A DNA stretch of 64,000 bases from positions 1,488,001 to 1,552,000 of the forward strand of contig JBCAML010000002.1 of assembly GCA_038503075.1 (NCBI GenBank), in the 5' to 3' direction. Numbering within the stretch: the first letter of the stretch is position 1; every line of letters starts with the position of its first letter. The notes beneath the pieces were generated by a model. It searched no databases and had not been told where the DNA came from. It saw only the letters and a program-made list of their open reading frames with translations. Source of the DNA: Gyromitra esculenta. Lineage: Eukaryota; Ascomycota; Pezizomycetes; Pezizales; Discinaceae. This document shows, piece by piece, positions 12,793 through 23,708 of the stretch. The translations under genes were made by a program, and so were the position numbers.

Positions 12793-12961
12793 TACAGTGG
12801 TTCACGGGGTGACGGTGAATCCTACTTGATGGCGAGCAGGGATTTTCACAGTATATTTGAGCACGGAGCTGCAGAGTTATCATCTCAACCTGGCCATCTA
12901 GCGGCCTAAAACCCTTGTTCGCCATTAGACAGGATTTGCCGTCACCCCGTAAACCACTGTA
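12793..12961. mobile_element. 169-bp MITE with TACAGTGGTT termini
   Basis: The left end starts TACAGTGGTTCACGGGGTGA at 12793 and the right end is its reverse complement with few mismatches, ending ACCACTGTA at 12961. Arms extend about 55 bp each (the ATGGCGA core is also shared). The TA ends fit the Tc1/mariner-type MITEs seen elsewhere in the window, but the TIR sequence is a distinct family. Confidence 0.75.
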
Positions 12962-13502
12962 GCTGTACTACGGCAGGACTATTATAGAAATTAGGGGCAT
13001 GAGATTTAGGGTTTCTATTGGTCTTGTAGGTTCTAAGTCAAAGATTATAATAGGAGTGAGCATTGGCCATAAAACCCTGCTCGCTAAACCCTTGTCCCTA
13101 CAGATCTTTGGTAGAGGTTGTACTACGGGGCGCAGTTGTCGGTTTTTCATTCGAGATTAATTTCGCTTGGATCTTGGTTAGTCTGGCATGGGAGGTGTTG
13201 GATAGGATGAATATATATTGGATATGCGTGGACCAGTGAAGAAGAGAAGAGAAAGAGAACCAAAGATTGGGCATAGGGCTGCTATATATATACTCCTCAC
13301 AGAGCCATATAAACCGGTTTATAGCGGGTTCTTTGGGCGTCGAATAGATCCCCGAGCAACCCCTATATATAGTAACTAATACTTCTAGTTGAACCGGTGA
13401 CGGTATCTTGTCGGATGACGTGAACCCTAGGAAGCCTGTAGATATATATGATATATCTGGCACGAAGTAGGATTGAATACGCGAGTGACATATCGTGATG
13501 CC
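12962..13502. other. Spacer between two MITEs
   Basis: A 135-codon minus-strand frame at 13098-13505 carries no domain and runs into the neighbouring MITE, so it is considered spurious. Short AT repeats (TATATATA) occur around 13280 and 13440. Confidence 0.4.
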
Positions 13503-13723
13503 CAATCTCGTTCGAGGAGTCTTGGCACCCTTAGTCTCTGTTAAACACGACTGCCGATGGGTTGAGGCTGTAGTTTTTGTAGAGAATAGCTATGTGAAGT
13601 AGTTAGATGTTATTCAGAATCTTGGGATCCCCATAGTTTTCTACTCTTTTGATTTACTGCCACGGCTATTTGGTTTATTATCAACGGTTGGTAGGGTGCC
13701 AGGACTCTGTGAACATGACTGTA
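13503..13723. mobile_element. Solo copy of the 4441-4921 MITE family
   Basis: The sequence matches one half of the head-to-head element at 4441-4921, from the TCTTGGCACC block near the left end to the GTGCCAGGACT block and GACTGTA at the right end. The left TIR has decayed (TACAGT is not preserved). At 221 bp it is about the unit length of the paired copies, which supports the view that the palindrome at 4441-4921 is two joined units. Confidence 0.7.
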
Positions 13724-14041
13724 CACAGGGGCATCCAGACAGCGATTGCAACACGAGTTGGGCTTCGAAGCCCAGGCTCCTGGGTAAGTCCAGATTTTTC
13801 CACCGGAGGTTTCATTATTCGGTCAGTGCCTAAGACCTGGTCGGTGGCATCGGTGGCGTTCCCGAAACGGCCAATGAACGCGTCATAGACTTTTTCTTAG
13901 CCTCGAATTGTCATCCGCTAAGTATTAGAACCACGACGTCCACCACAGCTTCGTATTTCATTTTCTCTACTCTTTCTAAATAGTACCAACTGTCAGTTAC
14001 ATACGGAACTACATCTATAATTTTTTTTTTTTAAAAAAAAA
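13724..14041. other. Upstream region of the CRY-DASH gene
   Basis: The start codon of the next gene follows immediately after a T12/A10 homopolymer pair (about 14019-14041). No other element was recognised. Confidence 0.45.
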
Positions 14042-16045
14042 ATGCCGGCAGCAGGGGCACCCCGGATTCTCTTGCTCCTTCTCCGGCGTGATCTTAGGCT
14101 TGCTGATAATCCACTCTTTCACGCGCTCCGAAACACAAAGAATCAACACACGCATGTGCTCCCTGTGTATATCTTTAACCCGCAACAGATGGAGGTCTCG
14201 GGTTTTTTGTTGCCAGGTACGAAGTTCCCATATGAAGAGGCGAGGAGCCGGGTTGGTGGGTTTTGGAGATGCGGACCTCATAGAGCGAAGTTCGTAGCAG
14301 AGTGTGTTTGGGATCTGAAGGAGAGACTGAAGAAGCTTGGAAGTGATCTTGTGATGAGGGTGGGGTGGGGTGGGGAAGTTGTGGGAGGTATTCTAGAAGA
14401 GATCAATAAAACTGAAGGAGGGAAGGTGGTAGGGGTATGGATAACAAGGGATTACGGGAGTGAGGAGATGAGCGAGGAACGGGGAATAAAAGATTGGATA
14501 GAAAAGATTGGCAAAGGTGATATCGAGTTTAGGGTTTTTGAAGACGAGAGTTATCTGATACATCGGTATCTACTCTTATGTTCTTACTATATCGCTCGTC
14601 TTAGAGGTAATGAGTGCTAATCCATGATGCAGCGACGACCTTACCACAAAACCTAAAGAAGTCCCTGATGTATTCACCCAATTCCGCAAAACCCTTGAAC
14701 CTCTTCGCGATAATATCCGTGAACCACATCCGCCTCCCGCCTCCATCGCCCCTCTTCCCAACTACATACCTACTCAAAAACAGCCCTTTGAAATCCCTAA
14801 TACCCTTGATGGCCTCATTACTGCTCTCTTCAAGCCCTTACAAGACCTTGGCCTCCCCGGCCCACCACTTAAAACTCCACCAGGAGCAGAAACCGCACAC
14901 CCTTTCAAAGGCGGCGAAACAGCTGGCCTACAGCGGATCAACCACATGCTGTCCTCAGGCGCAATGACAACCTATAAGGATACGCGCAATGGTCTTCTCG
15001 GGGAAGACTTCAGCTGCCGTTTTGCAGCATGGTTTGCCCAAGGATGTTTCTCTGCGAAAACAGTACATAAAGCCATGTTCGAATTCGAAGAAGGACGTCC
15101 CTGGCACTCTGCACTCCCCGGACTCCAAAATGGTGGCGGGGAGAATAAGAACCATCTTTCGAAGATCCCCGGCTTCGGTAAGGGTGAGAGCAAAGGCACT
15201 GCTTCTGTCCGATTCGAGCTGTTATGGCGTGACTATTTCAGACTCTGCATGCTTAAATTCGGCTCGAAAGTATTCTCGCAATCTGGCTACCGTGGCGATT
15301 CCTCCTATAAGTGGAAGATGCTATCAGATCCGGCAGCGAAGGAGGATTTCGGGAGGTGGCAGAGGGGTAATACGGGTATGGGCTTGGTTGACGCAAGCAT
15401 GAGGGAGTTATATTTGACTGGGTGGACGAGTAATCGTGCGAGACAAAACGTGGCAAGCTATTTAGCGAAACGGATGGGTATTGATTGGAGGCTGGGTGCA
15501 GAGTGGTATGAATGTTTTTTGGTGGATTATGATACGAGTAGTAATTGGGGAAATTGGCAGTGCGTTCTTGCTCCCCCCCCCCCTAGCTGCGTGTGTTTGC
15601 GAGCTATGTGTGCAAATTCTAGGGACTGACGGGGCATAGATATACTGCTGGCGTTGGTAATGACCCTAGAGGTGAAAATCGGGTGTTTAATCAAGTGAAA
15701 CAGGCGTATGACTATGACCCAGAGGGAAGATATATCAAGCATTGGGTTCAGGAGTTGCGCGGGGTAGACGGTGTGGAGAGTGTGTTCCAGTGCTGGAAGC
15801 TAGGTATGAACGAGAGGGAGAAGGTTTCAGGGTTTAGTGAAGATGCAAGGATTTCTGTGGAGAAGCCTTTGGCAAGGATTGAATATGGTAGTAGCCGTGG
15901 GGGAAGAGGGGGGAAGAGGGGTGGACATAGTGGGGGAGGACGTGGAGGTGGAGGCGGTGGAAATAGAGGAACGGATGGGGGAAGAGGAGTAAAAGAAAAA
16001 GGCGATGGGCGAGGAGGTGGAATTGAACCGGGAAGAGAAGGATAA
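14042..16045 (+). CDS. cry-DASH: Cryptochrome DASH with RGG-rich C-terminal tail
   Basis: This blue-light photoreceptor belongs to the photolyase family, whose DASH class repairs cyclobutane dimers mainly in single-stranded DNA. Exons are 14042-14565, 14633-15559 and 15640-16045 (618 residues). Residues 8-180 form the N-terminal photolyase domain (LLLLRRDLRLADNPLF near the start). The FAD-binding helical region covers about 290-520 and includes GLQRINHMLSSGAM, T-Y-K-D-T-R-N, the SVRFELLWRDYFR block and the terminal SNWGNWQ/YTAGVGNDPR block, which is joined across intron 2. Residues from about 575 are Gly/Arg-rich with RGG repeats, as in many fungal CRY-DASH proteins, suggesting nucleic-acid contacts. 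Intron 2 uses a GTGCGT donor and contains a C10 run. Assignment to DASH rather than CPD photolyase rests on the T-Y-K-D-T-R-N and WGNWQ blocks. Confidence 0.95.
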
Positions 16046-16841
16046 GTGGGTCTAGTGATGGTGTTGATCGTGATCTAGCATAAACGAACTTGAAATGGTC
16101 GATAAAAAGATTACGAAGCATTAACAGGCTCGTTCGATTCCATCCCTAATATCTTTAACTTCTGCACATTGTAGAAGATTAGAATATTAATAGTATACAT
16201 AATTTTGCTTTTAGGCTTGAATTCACAGCTTGTTTTAAATATCCGAAATACGATCATATTTTGTCACTCGGTATGGGTAAGCTTGTTCTCAGGTTTTGAC
16301 TTTTATTTATCTATTTACTTACTCAGAGGTTTTTACTTTGCTTCTAGGGCCCTTCGATTTATCATCGAAATCTCTAGCTTCTAAATAGCACATTTATTGC
16401 GTCTCGTTGGTCTGCTGATCTTGAATTTGCTGCCACAGGCTTCATTGCTATAGTGACACTACAACAACCCATGAGAAACAGGGTTGCCCAGGTTGCCAAG
16501 CCTTATATATTCCATGACGGCGAAGTTTTTTTACTCGTCGGGGCGGGGTCTTCAGCTCTTTGTTCGTTTGGATTTTTCTTGCAGAATGGCTTTCTCTTGT
16601 GGTTGCGGTAGATGCCTTGTGGGTTGTTGGTCGCTGGCACTTCAATCCATCTGGAACAACTTTATTGCCTGCGCCGCCAAGCTTAGATACCTGTGTGGGT
16701 TTAAGAAATCAAAATATAAGTGTTGCACAGCCCCACCGCCCGGATTGCCATCCGGCTTCTCGAAAAATTGGCAGCCTTACCAGCGTAAGAGATACTGGCT
16801 CGCCCGAACTACATGTAGCTACGATACGACTTATAGGGGGC
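16046..16841. other. Spacer downstream of CRY-DASH
   Basis: AT-rich 3' flank. A 157-codon frame starting at 16484 overlaps the MITE downstream and has no recognisable domain, so it is not called. TACATGTA occurs at 16810-16817, just outside the next element. Confidence 0.4.
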
Positions 16842-17566
16842 TACAGGCGCACGGCGGATACGGTTGGACGGCGGATAGGGTCTGGGCTTGGCAAAGACTA
16901 TTGAGAGTGTACTACGGGTGTGGGGGTAAGTTTGATGACAGGTGGCGGTGCAAGTAGGAGCTGTCAGCCTTTCTTCCTACTTTACAACTTTTCGAGAGAC
17001 CTAACGAAAATGGTAAGAGGTGGTGAATGCTATGTATTAAACATTGAATAAAGTTAGTAATGCAAATGAGTTTGAGTCTCCCAAGAAAAGAACTGCACCG
17101 CCACATGTCATCAGACTTTCTCTAACACTCGTAGTACTACGGGTACGGGGGGGTACATGATTATGGATAGGGTACTGATTTTTTGTACCTTTTTTATAGT
17201 CCTGTACAGCCGCGTTCCAAAAGTCTTTGCACCCCCCCTCTTCCACCAAACCTAACTACCAGCGGGTTTAAAGTATGATTTTGCTACAAGGGGATTATCT
17301 AATAATTATACTGCGTATGCCAGTATGCTAATAATTATATGTATATCCCCCTTTTTAATTACTCTCTTACAGCTTTGTTTAGCGACTTGCTACTGTGCTC
17401 TCAGGTTGTTAGGGTGCAAGTATTTTTTGGGACACAGCTGTACCCTCTTAATAGTCCTTACCTATCTAAATTATGGGCCCTATTTTTCTAGATTCCACCC
17501 CCCCAAAATCTGTACCCTATCGATAGTCCTTGCCAAGCCCATATCCCTGTCCGCCGTGCGCCCGTA
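16842..17566. mobile_element. Larger MITE hosting a second MITE
   Basis: Inverted termini start TACAGGCGCACGGCGGATA at 16842 and face TCCGCCGTGCGCCCGTAA ending near 17567. The inner parts of the arms also match (GGGCTTGGCAAAGACTAT on the left, ATAGTCCTTGCCAAGCCC on the right). Identity is roughly 75-80% over about 70 bp. The interior has no coding capacity and is interrupted by the 17205-17442 element. Confidence 0.6.
17205..17442. mobile_element. Nested Tc1/mariner-type MITE
   Basis: TIRs read TACAGCCGCGTTCCAAAAG at the left and end CAGCTGTA at the right, with TTGCACC/GGTGCAA at the inner edge of the arms. The TIR resembles that of the 4441-4921 family (TACAG, CCGTCCGAAAAG, TTGGCACC), so these are related subfamilies. 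It lies entirely inside the 16842-17566 element. Confidence 0.7.
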
Positions 17567-17767
17567 ATCTTGCAATCACACAGTATCACTCGTGTATGAT
17601 TCGTGGGAATTTGTTCGCTATAGCAAATTTTTCCCTTACAGCAAATTTTGGGTGGTGCTAGGAACTCAAAGTTGCACTCAATTTCCATTATATCGAGGTT
17701 CTTTATATCAACGTTCGACTGTATCTCGGCGTCATGTCACACCTCGGGTTCGTGTTGAATCAGCCGT

Positions 17768-17958
17768 AACACAAAAAGTAAGACAAAAGAAGGCAAGAGG
17801 AAAAAGCAAACGAGGAAAAGAAACAAAAGGAAAAAGGAAAAAGGAAAAAAGCAGAAAAAGGGATGGAGAAAAAAAGGGAGGGGGGGAGGAGGAGGCGGGA
17901 AAAAGAAAAAAAACAGAAAGAAAAAGGTAAAAGGTAAAAGGGAGAAAAAGCGAAAAAG
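17768..17958. repeat. Purine-rich low-complexity tract
   Basis: About 190 bp of plus strand is almost entirely A and G (GAAAAAGG-type units). Frames across it give Lys/Arg/Glu or Phe/Leu/Ser-only peptides, which are composition artefacts. A second, shorter purine tract lies at about 18292-18352. Confidence 0.8.
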
Positions 17959-18756
17959 TATAGTGTAAGAATTGATTAAGGTGCACCTATATGTGGCCCT
18001 ATAGTGCAACCGAGGCCTAAGAGCAAGCTAGAAAACGGCAACCGTGTGATTTGAGACCATGTCTCATACCCGGTATGTTTTTTCCCTGGCTGTGCTGACC
18101 AAATCACCGTCACCATACTTTTCAAATCCCAAATCCTCTATAGAAGTTCATCCAATTCACAAAAACTCTCTGATCATATCAAATTCATCTAATAGAAATT
18201 GTCTGATCAGAGCCACCTTATCAAAATTCGATCTACTCTGGGAGGGGTAGACTAGTAAAAAAACGGTACACGATATTCGCTTCTGACATCATAGAAAGAA
18301 GAGGGAAAAAAGCAGAATGGAAAAGGAAAAAGGAAGGGGAAAAGGAAAGAGAAAAAAACGGCTATTGTGGGGTAAAAAAACCACGAAATTTGGAAAACCT
18401 TGTCAGATGTGAGTGTCAACTAGCTTTTAGAGATGGATATATATTTAGTTTTAGTTTTTTTGATTTTGGGCTTTTTAAAGAGTACCATATATGTAACCTT
18501 CGGGTTGAATGTACCTAATGAATGAACGACGAAAATAAGAAGAGCGTCAACCAGCATTTGAAAATCCACAACCTAACTACATCAGGCCTTGTCTGCACGG
18601 GAGTTTCTGGTATGTAATTCCCCCTCCCCAACTATGGAGCGTACGGGGGGTTATATTATACTCTACCTCTATGCGACATAGGGATCGTTGGGGGGATGAA
18701 TTAACTCCGATGTTAATCGCTGAAATGCATCTTCCAGTTTACGATAGTTAGTTTAC
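17959..18756. other. Spacer before nested MITE block
   Basis: Apart from the shorter purine tract, no gene or repeat boundary was recognised. Confidence 0.4.
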
Positions 18757-19462
18757 TACCGTATTATTTCGCCTATACAGTAGACTCTCGATATAAGCAT
18801 ACGCTCGGGACCAAAAAATGTATGCCTATATCGAGGTTATGCTTAGATCGAGGTAGACTCTATACAGTAGACTCTCGATATAAGCATACTCTATATAAGC
18901 ATATTCGTGCTATAGGCATCTAGCTCGGCAGTCCCGTTTTCACTCGCACATATAGAGTCTACCTCGATCTAAGCATAACCTCGATATAGGCATACATTTT
19001 TTGGTCCCGAGCGTATGCTTATATCGAGAGTCTACTGTATGTGCGAGTGAAAACGGGACTGCCGAGCTAGATGCCTATAGCACGAATATGCTTATATAGA
19101 GTATGCTTATATCGAGAGTCTACTGTAGTGAACACGACTGACCGGGGGTTGTTGGCAACTGGTCTAGTTTTTGATAGGCTAAATCAACATTACTAGGCTA
19201 GCTTTTAAATTCAAGCAATGCTATTCGACAATATTGGCTGAAGCACTGACTTCAAGTCCCCAAGTCCTTTACCAAATCTTCACCAAACCTTTCTCCTGTT
19301 TGTATATTACGACAGACAGAGCGTCTATAAATTTTCGATCTTCATTCTGTTGTTGTTGAATTGATAGATTCAAACCCTAATCCTGAAAATTAGATTCGAA
19401 TATTGATTTGGTCTGAGCTACCCCCGGTCAGTCGTGTTCGCTATAGGCGAGATAATACAATA
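18757..19462. mobile_element. MITE interrupted by an inverted-repeat cassette
   Basis: The outer TIR begins TACCGTATTATTTCGCCTATA at 18757 and its reverse complement closes the element at 19462 (GAGATAATACAATA). The left TIR is broken at its internal TA by the 352-bp cassette at 18776-19127. After the cassette it resumes as GTGAACACGACTGACCGGGG and matches the uninterrupted right TIR (CCCCGGTCAGTCGTGTTCGC), so the original TIR was about 45 bp. Without the insert the element is about 355 bp and non-coding. The same TIR start is found at both ends of the piggyBac-like element at 43497-53251. Confidence 0.7.
18776..19127. mobile_element. Interlocked A-B-A'-B' inverted-repeat cassette
   Basis: Four blocks are joined through shared TA dinucleotides: A (18776-18864, 89 bp), B (18863-18952, 90 bp), A' (18951-19039) and B' (19038-19127). 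A' is an exact reverse complement of A and B' of B when compared base by base. A and B share their first ~26 bp, starting TACAGTAGACTCTCGATATA, which resembles pogo/Tigger-type TIRs of the Tc1/mariner superfamily. There is no ORF. The insert is flanked by TA on both sides and splits the TIR of a larger MITE. Confidence 0.8.
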
Positions 19463-20362
19463 ATCGAAGCTTCGCAGTATTTACTAGCCATCAAAGTCTA
19501 ATGATGTAAAAACTCTTAGCTATGCTAGAACAGAGTCGTCTTCATAGCGTCCCCCCCGGCAGCGAATCTCACGAGACTGCTATATAGCTCATCCATTTCA
19601 ATATAGCTCGAGTGATTTATTATGAGAGTGAGTGTGTCTTGAAGGTTGTGCAACACATCCCAAGCCGCACTTTGAGCTCGACTAAGATCCTGTGTTGCAC
19701 TTTGAAACTATAGATATGTAATTTATTTGCTTTTTTTCTTCTTTTTAGTTCGTTAATGGAAAAAGAAGGCTACGGTTTTTTCGTTCGATTAGAAAAGTAA
19801 ATGCACAGCTACGCACCGCTACAGCCTTAGCGAGGGAGGCCCTCGCGGGTTGCGCGTGCGGTGGTATAAATCTAGACATTTTATCGCAAGGGTAAGTGAT
19901 GACAGCTTGCATGCATGGATGCTACCCTGCCAGCCGCGAACGACGGTATTGTGTGCTTCTATAAACAGCAAGAGAATATCATTCTAAGCATCTGTTTGGC
20001 CACCAAGCTTTGTTTGTGATTTATGTGCCTTTTTAGTATTATGAGGGGGACGAATTTTGTCGGTACGATTCATTGGCTTATCTATACTAGACATGCGTCT
20101 TCAACCCACGTAAAGGTCAAAGATTTGGGCTTGAGATTCCAAGCTGTTCAGATACGAATCTCTGCCACGGGGACACTGCTATAGCCTAGCCAATCCTAGA
20201 CGATAGGTAAGTCAAGCACCGATGGCTTGAATGCCGTTTTCTGAGAAACGGTAAACCTATGTATGCGTGTATACCGCAGGGTTCACCCACCGGAAAAAGT
20301 AGGTATGGATGAGCTAACCGAAGATCACCGTCATGACAGGATGGTAGTGGTAGAACTCATCA
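19463..20362. other. Spacer between MITE block and minisatellite
   Basis: No gene is supported. T-rich sequence lies at about 19725-19750. Confidence 0.4.
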
Positions 20363-20590
20363 CCAATCATCAACGATGTCTAGTATAGAGTGGAGACTAA
20401 CACCATCAACGTCGCCCACTACCAATCATCAACGATGTTCAGTACAAAGTGGAGACAAGAACTCCTGACTACCGCCCACTGCCAATCATCAGCGCAGTAT
20501 AAAGTGGAGACACCAACCCCATGACTACCGCCCACTACCAATCATCAGCGATGTTCGGTATAAAGTGGAGACACCAATTCCATGGCTACC
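20363..20590. repeat. Minisatellite, about 60-bp unit, four copies
   Basis: Each unit begins CCAATCATCA and contains AAAGTGGAGACA or a close variant, then ACTACCGCCCACTA. Four imperfect copies can be aligned by eye; the third has lost a few bases. A short frame at 20521-20709 partly runs through it and is not considered a gene. Confidence 0.8.
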
Positions 20591-20940
20591 ATCCTCATTT
20601 GGTTAGTTCTCACCATTGCACAATCCGCTACGACATTAAGTACGGTATAGCCCTCGAAATCATTACGATCAAACACTGCCCCCCAGAAAAACTACATACC
20701 CGATCCTGAGATCTCTCTCCGGACCGGATTAATCAAGCTTTTGAGCTGTGTTCGAAATGGCCGCTCTGGATTTCGGGCGCCTTGACGAGCAAATGAAAAT
20801 CTATTGGTACAAGTGAGTCCTATAACTACCCGCTCCCCCGGCTCTTAATTCCTGCAACGAATCCCAAAACCATCCCGTATATATAAACTGCTCTAGTCAC
20901 GTACTATAGCTTTTTTCAAATACACCTTCACGATACCCAA

Positions 20941-21456
20941 ATGATGTTCATCTCAGGAGTGAGTGCATTCATCAAGCGAGATTCGCTCCCGAGTGATAGT
21001 CCAAGCTCTGGTGTTGGCGCTAGCAGTAAGAGCTCCGATACTATTGCCATAGCTGGGGCTGTCTTTGGGGCTATTACTGCTCTCACCGCTATACTCACCC
21101 TCATTGAGGGCTGGAGGTGTTGGCGGAGACGAAAATCCGTAAATCTCCACCATTTGCTGTTTTCATGATCGATCATCACTAACCCTCATCAGAATCAAAC
21201 TGACCCAGCTGTGGAGACGGATCAGCTGAGTTCTCGACCTCGTATGGACGCAACCAGCCCTCAGAACTCCGAGAACTCCAACGGAAACACTCAAACATTT
21301 TACAATATCATGGTGCAAATCTTGATCTGCTCTCACCTTATGAATAGCCTCCACGGGCAACAGCAGTCTCGTGTATCCGACGTCGTTGAATCACCGAGAG
21401 AGGCAGCCGGGGATCTAGCGGAGGATATACCACTTCAGGTCGTTCACCAATCTTAA
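20941..21456 (+). CDS. Small single-pass membrane protein, paralogue of the gene at 871-1429
   Basis: The function is unknown. Exons 20941-21138 and 21193-21456 are joined by a 54-bp phase-0 GT-AG intron and give about 153 residues. After K-R-D and a Ser/Pro-rich stretch (residues 13-38), a hydrophobic helix spans about 40-60 (IAIAGAVFGAITALTAIL), followed by W-R-C-W-R-R-R-K. The C-terminal region is polar. An upstream exon is possible: an ATG at 20757 opens 18 codons ending at a GTGAGT donor, and an acceptor at 20909 would join it in frame, adding about 30 residues. The topology would be N-out/C-in. The same architecture and intron position in the 871-1429 gene support it as real. Confidence 0.5.
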
Positions 21457-22028
21457 GAATCTATAGACGGGCGGGTGTTTAATCTACTCAATTGTAAAGC
21501 ATAATAATCCGCCCACTGGGTCTATGATATTCCCAGGGTAAGTTCTTTTTGGGTTTAGATGGCAAGGATTGGGGAGATTTTAATAGTGGATTTTCATTTG
21601 TCCTTTTTTTTTGTAGATCAGCTCATTTTGTTGGTATTTTGCTATAGATAATTTTCCCCAGTGCCTGTATACTTATGATATGTCTATGTATGCTGTGGAA
21701 TCGATGCCCAGTGCTTTAGCATCTAAAACCAACCCACTCTGTTTTCTGGTTCTTATGCTGAATAACAAGTGCGAGCCCCTCCGTAAAGCTTAAGCCTTGC
21801 TAACCCGTACTCTGCAGCAGAGTAGGTAATCCTGCCAGAGGCTGTAAAGGGAAAAAATGGCGCTGAAGTTCACCAATTACCCGATTTGTGCATGGTATGA
21901 CAGATACCGTGAAAAAGGAGAGTGATAATACATGACTGCAGCGCTGCGCCACGGCAACAGCCTCGGCCTAAAATCAACCCGACAACCAACTCAAACATTC
22001 TTGACAAGCTTCTCGAAAAGAGAAAAAA
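21457..22028. other. Spacer before thioesterase gene
   Basis: No gene or repeat was recognised. A T-rich stretch lies at 21600-21615. Confidence 0.4.
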
Positions 22029-23094
22029 ATGAACGTTCTCCGCATCCCCACTCGGCTCCGGAGCCTCCAAGTTCACACCCGCACCTTTTCCACCACTGCC
22101 AGTATCCGAAAGCCTGTCTTTGCACTCCGCTTTGCCCTCGCGTCGGCTGCACACGTCTTTCTCTGGGGCACCGCTGGCGTCCTCATAACGAAGCATTTCT
22201 TCCCTATCTCTGGGCCGTTGATTAAAGCTCCATTACCAATCCGTGGCTCTCCGGAGGATAAGGCGATAACTGAGACTCTTGAAGCGTCTGCATCTAAACT
22301 TGCGGTTGTGAAGGCTCTGCGTTTGGACCCGGACTATCAGGAGCATCAGCCATGGTCGGGGGTCCCGGAGGAGGAGCGACAACACAGGCTTACGCCTGGG
22401 GTGCTAGGGGGTTCTGGGAGGATTGGATATAACAAAGTCTGGGTGCATAAAAACGGGAATACGGTTGCTGTGTTGAGCTTAGGGAGGGGTATTTGTGGGT
22501 TTCCAAACATCGTTGTAAGGGATCTCCATACCTGCACATGATACATCGATGGGGGTATCGTAGGGGCTGATTTGTTTGAGGCGCAATAATAGCATGGTGG
22601 GGTTTTGGCTACGGTATGTGGCTGCAGTTATTGAGTGGAGATTTAGGGCTACAATATTGACGGTTTATATCCCTAAGTAAGGTAATAGACGAAGCACTCG
22701 GAAGAACCGTAAGCCTTCCCTCTTTCCAAACATTCGTTCGAATATATCCAACTAAAACAAGAATTGCAGGCGTTACATATTATGCCTACCCGTAATGCCG
22801 TGACAGCCCGATTATCAGTAAACTATAGACGACCTGTGCATGCACACCTATATCCGTCATCAAGCGGTTTTGTAATCATAAAAACTTTTGTGGTCGAGGT
22901 ATGAATATGCCTTTCGGTCGTTCGCCCAGCTCTACACGCTGACAAGACTCCCTTTCCAACAAAAGCATACCGATCGCAAAGGTACAATAAAAGCGACGGT
23001 CGAAGATGAGTTTGGTAATCTTCTTACCGAAGCTGATGGCATCTTCGTCGTCCCCAGGAGTTGGAAACTGGCTGCAATGCCGGCGGGGATCTAA
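22029..23094 (+). CDS. Hot-dog fold acyl-CoA thioesterase, probably mitochondrial
   Basis: This is probably a PaaI/THEM4-type thioesterase hydrolysing acyl-CoA. Five exons are 22029-22514, 22593-22613 (21 nt), 22682-22708 (27 nt), 22770-22898 and 22930-23094. All junctions are phase 0, giving 275 residues. The N-terminus is basic and Ser/Thr-rich with an R-T-F-S-T-T-A presequence, typical of mitochondrial import. A hydrophobic segment lies near residues 33-57. The signature H-G-G-V-L-A-T is encoded by the 21-nt micro-exon and V-I-D-E-A-L-G-R-T by the next one, together forming the catalytic helix region of the family. Exon 4 continues with the VTARLSVNYRRPV strand and exon 5 with TIKATVEDEFGNLLTEADG. 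Without the micro-exons the active site would be lost, which explains why only fragments appear as open frames. Substrate specificity cannot be read from sequence. Confidence 0.85.
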
Positions 23095-23708
23095 AGTAGG
23101 TAGGTAATGAATTGAACTTAGCTAGAAAGAACATGTGCAGAATATAGCGCCGTTCCCTTCTTCCTTTTTTATTCCCGAGCGGTTGGCTGTATGTGGTATA
23201 TCCATTCCTACTTCTTTAAGTCATTGTCACGCGAGATTGAATGCTATAGAACCGAGTGACTGATGGTGCGTATTATGCTCCATGAAACGTCTGTTGAGAT
23301 AGTTTGAATCCTCCACTCTAAAAGATGGTGCTAGATAAATCGAGGCTGCAGCGAATCATGCTAGAAATCAACTCCCCCTCTTATTCCCTAAACTTATGCA
23401 CATTTCAAAAGAAAAAAAGAAGAAAGAGAAGAAAGGCGCTGAGGTATACATTTACACAATGTGAGCGGGAAGAAGAAAATTAAGACACTAAAAAGGAAAT
23501 AGTTGATGGATTTGCCAAATCAGATCCATCTCACTATGTAAAGAAGAAAGAAGAAATAAAGTAGAGAACATGAATAAGAAACCTGCTCAACTCCCAAAGC
23601 TACGGACTCGTTAACCAGCCAACAGTAATAATAAAAAGCAAGAAAAAAACAGTACTTTTACACCAACCCCCCGACCCACCTTTATTTTTATATCAACCAC
23701 TTCCAAAA
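23095..23708. other. Convergent 3' spacer
   Basis: The region lies between the thioesterase and the Mtc5 gene, which converge. It is rich in A/G-runs (23408-23445, 23540-23570) and probably holds both 3' UTRs. No gene is supported. Confidence 0.5.

Noticed and set aside
13098..13505. 135-codon minus-strand frame
   Set aside because: No domain, AT-repeat-containing and ends in the MITE at 13503; could not be supported as a gene.
16484..16957. 157-codon Cys-rich plus-strand frame
   Set aside because: It crosses the left arm of the 16842-17566 MITE and shows no domain or regular Cys spacing.
17732..18009. Overlapping Phe/Leu/Ser or Lys/Arg/Glu-rich frames
   Set aside because: These arise from a near-pure purine tract and are low-complexity artefacts.
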